A stretch of DNA of 64,000 bases, taken from NCBI GenBank assembly GCA_902785695.1, contig CACZZQ010000003.1, positions 43,250 to 107,249 of the forward strand, given 5' to 3'. The DNA comes from an uncultured Prevotellaceae bacterium. Its GTDB lineage: Bacteria > Bacteroidota > Bacteroidia > Bacteroidales > Bacteroidaceae. The translations under genes and the position numbers were made by a program. Under the pieces are notes generated by a model, which saw only the letters and a list, made by a program, of their open reading frames with translations, searched no databases and was not told the origin of the DNA. Positions 58,659 through 64,000 of the stretch are shown here, piece after piece; the stretch's first letter is position 1, and each line of letters begins with the position of its first letter.

Positions 58659-61600
58659 ATGAAAGATCAGAATATAAAGAAAGTCCTGTTACTTGGTTCA
58701 GGCGCGTTGAAGATTGGTGAAGCTGGTGAGTTCGACTATAGTGGCTCGCAGGCATTGAAAGCATTGAAGGAAGAGGGCGTCGAGACGGTGCTGATTAATC
58801 CTAATATTGCTACGGTACAGACGTCTGAGGGCGTTGCGGACCAAGTGTACTTCCTGCCAGTTCAACCGTATTTCGTAGAGAAGGTTATCGAAAAAGAGCG
58901 TCCTGATGGTATCCTGTTGGCCTTTGGTGGTCAGACAGCATTGAACTGTGGTGTGGAACTTTATCAGAGCGGTGTGCTGGAGAAGTACAACGTGAAGGTG
59001 CTGGGTACGCCCGTTCAGGCTATTATGGATACGGAAGACCGTGAGCTTTTTGTGAAGAAACTCGATGAGATCAACGTGAAGACCATCAAGAGTCAGGCTT
59101 GCGATAATATTGCCGATGCCCGTAAGGCAGCTGCAGAGCTGGGTTATCCTATCATCCTGCGTGCAGCCTATGCATTAGGTGGACTTGGCTCTGGCTTCTG
59201 TGATAATGAGGAACAGCTGAATACGCTTGCAGAGAAAGCGTTCTCGTTCTCACCTCAGGTTCTGGTGGAGAAGTCGTTGAAGGGCTGGAAGGAGATAGAG
59301 TACGAAGTGGTACGCGACCGTTATGACAACTGTATCACGGTTTGTAACATGGAGAACTTCGATCCCCTGGGTATTCATACGGGTGAAAGTATCGTAGTTG
59401 CTCCTTCGCAGACGCTGACAAACTCTGAGTATCATAAGCTCCGTGCGCTGGCTATCAAGATTATCCGTCATATTGGTATTGTGGGTGAGTGTAACGTACA
59501 GTATGCCTTCGACCCAGAGTCAGAGGATTATCGCGTCATCGAGGTGAATGCTCGTCTGAGTCGTTCTTCCGCTTTGGCATCAAAAGCTACAGGTTACCCT
59601 TTGGCTTTTGTTGCTGCTAAGCTTGGTATGGGTTACGGTTTGTTCGAACTGAAGAACTCTGTAACCAAGACTACCAGTGCATTCTTTGAGCCTGCACTTG
59701 ACTATGTGGTATGTAAGATTCCTCGTTGGGATCTCTCGAAGTTTCACGGTGTTGATAAGGAATTGGGCTCTAGCATGAAGTCTGTTGGTGAGGTGATGGC
59801 GATAGGTCGCACCTTTGAAGAGGCTATTCAGAAGGGTTTGCGTATGATTGGCCAGGGAATGCATGGTTTCGTAGAGAATAAAGAACTGAAGATTGCTGAC
59901 ATCGATACAGCTTTGCGTGAGCCAACAGATAAGCGTGTCTTTGTCATCTCAAAGGCTATGCATATGCCAGAATATGACATCGACAAGATTCATGAACTGA
60001 CAAAGATTGATAAGTGGTTCCTTGAGAAATTAAAACATATTATTGATATTGATGAGCGTTTACAGAAAAAGAATATCAATACGCTAGAGGAATCGCTGCT
60101 TCGTGAGGCAAAGGTATATGGATTTACAGATTTCCAGATAGCCCGTGCTGTAGGTCTGGAAGACGAATGCAAGTCAATGCATGAGGCTTTGCTGCTGGTA
60201 CGTAATCGCAGAAAGCAACTCGGAATCCTGCCTGTTGTAAAACAGATTGACACCCTTGCTGCTGAGTATCCAGCACAGACTAACTATCTGTATGTTACTT
60301 ACTCTGGTGTGGCCAGTGATATTCCTTTTGAAAATGACAAGAAGAGTATCATCGTTCTTGGTTCTGGTGCTTACCGTATCGGTTCTTCAGTAGAGTTCGA
60401 CTGGTGTGGCGTACAGGCTCTGAATACGATTCGCAAGGAAGGCTGGCGCTCTGTGATGATCAACTATAATCCTGAAACCGTCTCTACCGACTATGATATG
60501 TGTGACCGTCTCTACTTCGACGAGTTGACTTTTGAGCGTGTGATGGATATCATCGACTTCGAGACACCTCATGGGGTGATTGTTTCTACAGGTGGACAGA
60601 TTCCGAATAACTTGGCTGTCTATCTGGATGAGCAGCAAGTAAAGATTCTGGGAACACAGGCAAAGGATATCGATGGTGCTGAAGACCGTGCTAAGTTCTC
60701 GCAGATGTTGAACGAACTGGGTGTTAACCAGCCAGAATGGAGTGCGCTGACATCTATGGATGATATTAACCAATTTGTAGACCGTGTAGGCTTCCCTGTA
60801 TTGGTTCGTCCTTCGTATGTGCTCTCTGGTGCTGCTATGAACGTGTGCTCGAACAATGACGAGTTGGACCGTTTCTTGAAGTTGGCAGCCAATGTCAGCG
60901 AGGATCATCCCGTTGTGGTTTCGAAGTTCATAGAACATGCCAAGGAGATTGAGATGGATGCTGTGGCTAAGGACGGAAACATCATTGCATACGCTATCTC
61001 AGAGCACATTGAGTTTGCTGGTGTTCACTCTGGGGATGCCACGATTCAGTTCCCCCCACAGAAGTTGTATGTGGAGACCGTACGTCGTATCAAGCGTATC
61101 TCTCGTCAGATAGCAGCTGCTCTCCATATCAACGGTCCGTTCAACATCCAGTATATGGCTCGTGAGAATGACATCCTGGTTATTGAGTGTAACCTACGTG
61201 CTTCACGTAGCTTCCCATTCGTGTCGAAGGTGTTGAAGATGAACATGATTGACCTCGCTACGAAAGTGATGTTAGGATTGCCAGTTGAGAAGCCTTCGAA
61301 GAACCTCTTTGATCTCGATTATGTAGGTATCAAAGCTTCGCAGTTCTCATTCAACCGTTTGCAGAAGGCAGACCCCGTGCTGGGTGTCGATATGGCATCA
61401 ACGGGTGAAGTTGGCTGTATTGGCGACAACACGGATACAGCCTTGTTGAAGGCAATGCTCTCTGTGGGACATCGTATTCCTAAGAAGACGGTTCTGCTGT
61501 CAACAGGTGGTGCTAAGCAGAAGGCTGATATGCTGGATGCTGCCCGTATGTTGGTGGCTCATGGCTACGAGCTTTATGCTACGGCAGGCACCTCAAAATA

Positions 61601-61901
61601 TCTCTCTGATAATGGCGTGGAGAATAAGCGTGTGCTCTGGCCAAGCGAGATTTGCGACGAGACAAAAGATATTCCATCAGCACTCGAATTGCTTCACAAT
61701 CATCAGATAGATATGGTGGTCAATATCCCTAAAGATCTGACTACCCATGAACTGACCAACGGCTATAAAATTCGTCGTGCTGCCATCGATTTAAACGTAC
61801 CCCTGATTACAAATGCACGCCTTGCTGTAGCCTTCATTGAGGCCTTCTGCAAAGTGGGAATCGAGGGAATAGGCATAAAAGCATGGAGTGAATACAAATA
61901 A
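58659..61901 (+). CDS. carB: Carbamoyl-phosphate synthase large subunit
   Basis: CarB makes carbamoyl phosphate from bicarbonate, ammonia and two ATP. The 1080-residue protein shows two homologous ATP-grasp halves (first with LLLGSGALKIGEAGEFDYSGSQ and LGYPIILRAAYALGGLGSG; second with VLGSGAYRIGSSVEFDWCGVQ and GFPVLVRPSYVLSGAAMN). A C-terminal MGS-like allosteric domain (about 940-1080) completes it. Length and order are canonical, and it forms an operon with carA. Confidence 0.97.
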   Translation: MKDQNIKKVLLLGSGALKIGEAGEFDYSGSQALKALKEEGVETVLINPNIATVQTSEGVADQVYFLPVQPYFVEKVIEKERPDGILLAFGGQTALNCGVELYQSGVLEKYNVKVLGTPVQAIMDTEDRELFVKKLDEINVKTIKSQACDNIADARKAAAELGYPIILRAAYALGGLGSGFCDNEEQLNTLAEKAFSFSPQVLVEKSLKGWKEIEYEVVRDRYDNCITVCNMENFDPLGIHTGESIVVAPSQTLTNSEYHKLRALAIKIIRHIGIVGECNVQYAFDPESEDYRVIEVNARLSRSSALASKATGYPLAFVAAKLGMGYGLFELKNSVTKTTSAFFEPALDYVVCKIPRWDLSKFHGVDKELGSSMKSVGEVMAIGRTFEEAIQKGLRMIGQGMHGFVENKELKIADIDTALREPTDKRVFVISKAMHMPEYDIDKIHELTKIDKWFLEKLKHIIDIDERLQKKNINTLEESLLREAKVYGFTDFQIARAVGLEDECKSMHEALLLVRNRRKQLGILPVVKQIDTLAAEYPAQTNYLYVTYSGVASDIPFENDKKSIIVLGSGAYRIGSSVEFDWCGVQALNTIRKEGWRSVMINYNPETVSTDYDMCDRLYFDELTFERVMDIIDFETPHGVIVSTGGQIPNNLAVYLDEQQVKILGTQAKDIDGAEDRAKFSQMLNELGVNQPEWSALTSMDDINQFVDRVGFPVLVRPSYVLSGAAMNVCSNNDELDRFLKLAANVSEDHPVVVSKFIEHAKEIEMDAVAKDGNIIAYAISEHIEFAGVHSGDATIQFPPQKLYVETVRRIKRISRQIAAALHINGPFNIQYMARENDILVIECNLRASRSFPFVSKVLKMNMIDLATKVMLGLPVEKPSKNLFDLDYVGIKASQFSFNRLQKADPVLGVDMASTGEVGCIGDNTDTALLKAMLSVGHRIPKKTVLLSTGGAKQKADMLDAARMLVAHGYELYATAGTSKYLSDNGVENKRVLWPSEICDETKDIPSALELLHNHQIDMVVNIPKDLTTHELTNGYKIRRAAIDLNVPLITNARLAVAFIEAFCKVGIEGIGIKAWSEYK

Positions 61902-61935
61902 TAGTTAAATTTTGGGCGCAAAAGTACGTAAAACT

Positions 61936-61966
61936 TTGATATGTCACGAAAAAATCGTACCTTTGC
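61936..61966 (+). promoter_or_regulatory. Promoter of the rpsF-rpsR-rplI operon
   Basis: TTTG at 61936-61939, a 19-nt spacer, and TACCTTTG at 61959-61966. The leader is about 45 nt, AT-rich, and could hold an S6:S18 binding site, though I cannot see a clear one. Confidence 0.75.
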
Positions 61967-62014
61967 GCCCGCATTTTGCAAAATATTTTCTAATTTTATT
62001 ATTTAATTAAACGT

Positions 62015-62359
62015 ATGAATAAGTACGAAACCGTTTTCATTTTAACTCCCGTTTTGTCTGACGATCAGACAAAGGAAACGGTCGCTAAGTTCAAGAAAGT
62101 GCTCACCGACAAAGGTGCAGAGATTGTGAACGAAGAGGCCTGGGGATTGAAGAAACTGGCCTATCAGATTGAGAAGAAGAGCTCTGGCTTCTATTTCCTC
62201 ATCGAGTTCAACGCTGAGCCAGCTGTGATTAAGACATTGGAGACCGCTTATCGTCGCGATGAGAAAGTGATTCGTTTCCAAACTGTTAAACTTGACAAGT
62301 ATGCTGCTGAATATGCTGAGAAGCGTCGTAGCAAGCTTGGTAAAAAAGAGGAGGCTTAA
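62015..62359 (+). CDS. rpsF: 30S ribosomal protein S6
   Basis: S6 binds S18 and 16S rRNA on the 30S platform. The 114-residue protein has [15 protein letters not shown], the conserved [19 protein letters not shown] and [15 protein letters not shown], with a short charged tail. It leads the conserved rpsF-rpsR-rplI operon, 3 nt before rpsR. Confidence 0.97.
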   Translation: MNKYETVFILTPVLSDDQTKETVAKFKKVLTDKGAEIVNEEAWGLKKLAYQIEKKSSGFYFLIEFNAEPAVIKTLETAYRRDEKVIRFQTVKLDKYAAEYAEKRRSKLGKKEEA

Positions 62360-62362
62360 ACT

Positions 62363-62629
62363 ATGGCAGAACAGAGTGAAATTCGTTATTTGACAGCTCC
62401 TTCTATCGACCTGAAGAAGAAGAAGTATTGTCGTTTCAAGAAGAGCGGTATCAAGTATATCGATTACAAAGATCCCGAGTTCCTGAAGAAGTTCCTGAAC
62501 GAGCAGGGTAAGATTCTGCCCCGTCGCATCACCGGTACATCTCTGAAGTACCAGCGTCGTGTGGCTCAGGCCGTGAAGCGTGCACGTCAGATTGCATTGC
62601 TGCCTTACGTAACCGATTTGATGAAATAA
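62363..62629 (+). CDS. rpsR: 30S ribosomal protein S18
   Basis: The 88-residue S18 protein has [20 protein letters not shown], the S18 signature [18 protein letters not shown] and [12 protein letters not shown]. It partners S6 in 30S assembly. It lies between rpsF and rplI; the upstream gap is 3 nt. A strong AAGGAGG-like sequence (62634-62640) precedes the next gene, rare in this window. Confidence 0.97.
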   Translation: MAEQSEIRYLTAPSIDLKKKKYCRFKKSGIKYIDYKDPEFLKKFLNEQGKILPRRITGTSLKYQRRVAQAVKRARQIALLPYVTDLMK

Positions 62630-62647
62630 ACAAAGGAGGACGCAAGA

Positions 62648-63196
62648 ATGGAATTGATTTTGAAAGAAGATGTTATCGGCTTGGGATTCAAGAACGATAT
62701 CGTAAATGTTAAGTCGGGTTATGGTCGCAACTATCTGATTCCTCAGGGCAAGGCCGTTATCGCCTCACCCTCTGCCAAGAAGATTCTGGCCGAGAACCTG
62801 AAGCAGCAGGCTCACAAGCTGGCAGCTATTAAGGCTGCTGCTGAAGAGAAGGCTGCAGCACTTGCAGGAGTGGCACTCACCATCGCTGCTAAGGTAAGCA
62901 CCACTGGTCAGCTCTACGGTTCTGTGACCAACATGACCATTGCTGACGAGCTTGCTAAACTGGGTAAAGAGGTTGACCGCAAGATTATCGTCCTCAAGGA
63001 CATCAAGAAGGTCGGCGACTATGTAGCTGTTGTTCGTTTCCACAAGGAAGTAAGTGCCGAGATTCCCGTTAAGGTTGTTGCCGAGGGTGCTCCCGCTGAA
63101 GAAGAGGTAACTGCAGCCGCTACCGTGGAAGCTGAAGTTCCTGCTGTTGAGGAGGCTCCCGTTGCTGAAGAAGCAGAAGCTCCTGTAGCTGAGTAA
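62648..63196 (+). CDS. rplI: 50S ribosomal protein L9 with acidic C-terminal tail
   Basis: L9 binds 23S rRNA. The protein has the N-terminal L9 signature (VIGLGFKNDIVNVKSGYGRN then YLIPQGKAV), the connecting helix, and the C-terminal domain ending near residue 148. An Ala/Glu/Pro/Val-rich acidic tail of about 34 residues then extends it to 182. Unusually for the window, a Shine-Dalgarno-like AGGAGG lies 8-14 nt upstream. A terminator follows. Confidence 0.96.
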   Translation: MELILKEDVIGLGFKNDIVNVKSGYGRNYLIPQGKAVIASPSAKKILAENLKQQAHKLAAIKAAAEEKAAALAGVALTIAAKVSTTGQLYGSVTNMTIADELAKLGKEVDRKIIVLKDIKKVGDYVAVVRFHKEVSAEIPVKVVAEGAPAEEEVTAAATVEAEVPAVEEAPVAEEAEAPVAE

Positions 63197-63233
63197 TTAC
63201 GCTGTAAAGCAATATCATTGATATTACAACGCC

Positions 63234-63272
63234 AAGAGGGTGTGTCAATATAGGCACACCCTCTTTATTTTG
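63234..63272 (+). terminator. Intrinsic terminator of the rplI operon
   Basis: AAGAGGGTGTG (63234-63244) pairs with CACACCCTCTT (63255-63265) around a 10-nt loop, followed by TATTTTG. Confidence 0.85.
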
Positions 63273-63309
63273 TTATTGATTAGTTCTACTTCAGAAAAAG
63301 ACAAAAATA

Positions 63310-63343
63310 GACTCCTGATTCAAAATCAGGAGTCCTTTATTTT
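63310..63343. terminator. Bidirectional terminator at the 3' end of gap
   Basis: GACTCCTGATT (63310-63320) and AATCAGGAGTC (63324-63334) form an 11-bp stem with a 3-nt loop. T-rich sequence lies on both sides (CTTTATTTT rightward, TATTTTTG leftward), so it can end both transcripts. Confidence 0.85.
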
Positions 63344-63363
63344 CAGTATTACTTCGTCTGATA

Positions 63364-64000
<637 letters not shown>

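Overview
The window reads as a chromosomal segment of a Bacteroidales bacterium, most likely Prevotellaceae. The evidence is indirect but consistent. Gene starts are preceded by the Bacteroidetes promoter pair (TTTG, about 19-20 nt, then TAnnTTTG) and rarely by a Shine-Dalgarno. Rho carries a long low-complexity insertion, S16 and L9 have acidic/basic tails, and HU-CCDC81/SPOR and lysine-type SerA proteins occur. No rRNA, tRNA, transposase, integrase or CRISPR array is visible.

Layout. 1-9.3 kb: end of a phosphohexomutase gene, an NfeD/SPFH membrane pair, dapA, a leftward ruvC/double-ABC/unknown operon, a receiver-histidine kinase and rho. 9.4-15.6 kb: kdgK-eda (hexuronate catabolism) running into a giant two-lobed sensor kinase, a response regulator and a small membrane protein. 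15.6-30.9 kb: a leftward exopolysaccharide locus whose promoter-proximal gene is a lone receiver. It is followed by a priming phosphoglycosyl transferase with a pseudo-receiver, a short TolC-like protein, a chain-length protein with a decayed kinase domain, a polymerase/ligase, glycosyltransferases, two acyltransferases and a flippase. 31-41 kb: xylB, a zinc-ribbon/FHA protein, an HU/SPOR protein, rfbC-ugd-lipoprotein, nudC with a periplasmic 5'-nucleotidase, and a DEAD-box-type helicase. 41-53.5 kb: serC-serA convergent with hisG-hisD-hisC, a BadF-type sugar kinase, rhaM, a glycosyltransferase, rpsP, a C1 peptidase, aminopeptidase P and a patatin. 53.5-64 kb: trpS behind a structured leader, uxaC, a Wza-like export lipoprotein (possibly the missing outer-membrane part of the polysaccharide locus), carA-carB, rpsF-rpsR-rplI, and a gap gene that is frameshifted near its 3' end and cut by the window edge.

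The most unusual signals are not genes. Three intergenic elements (802-923, 39764-39931, 53582-53636) are related by architecture but not by sequence: outer inverted arms made of a short iterated word surround an inner palindrome. A second family (AAGTGGCTYACTTT units of about 22 bp) forms tandem arrays at 946-1040 and 21643-21780. A third family of GC-rich palindromes flanks the serC/serA spacer and also sits in frame inside the helicase gene. Two other genes have low-complexity word repeats inserted in frame. The trpS upstream region contains a seven-codon ORF ending in a Trp codon, a GC-rich structured segment and an intrinsic terminator, which is a candidate attenuator. Several genes have the -7 promoter box 4-5 nt from the start codon, which predicts leaderless mRNAs.
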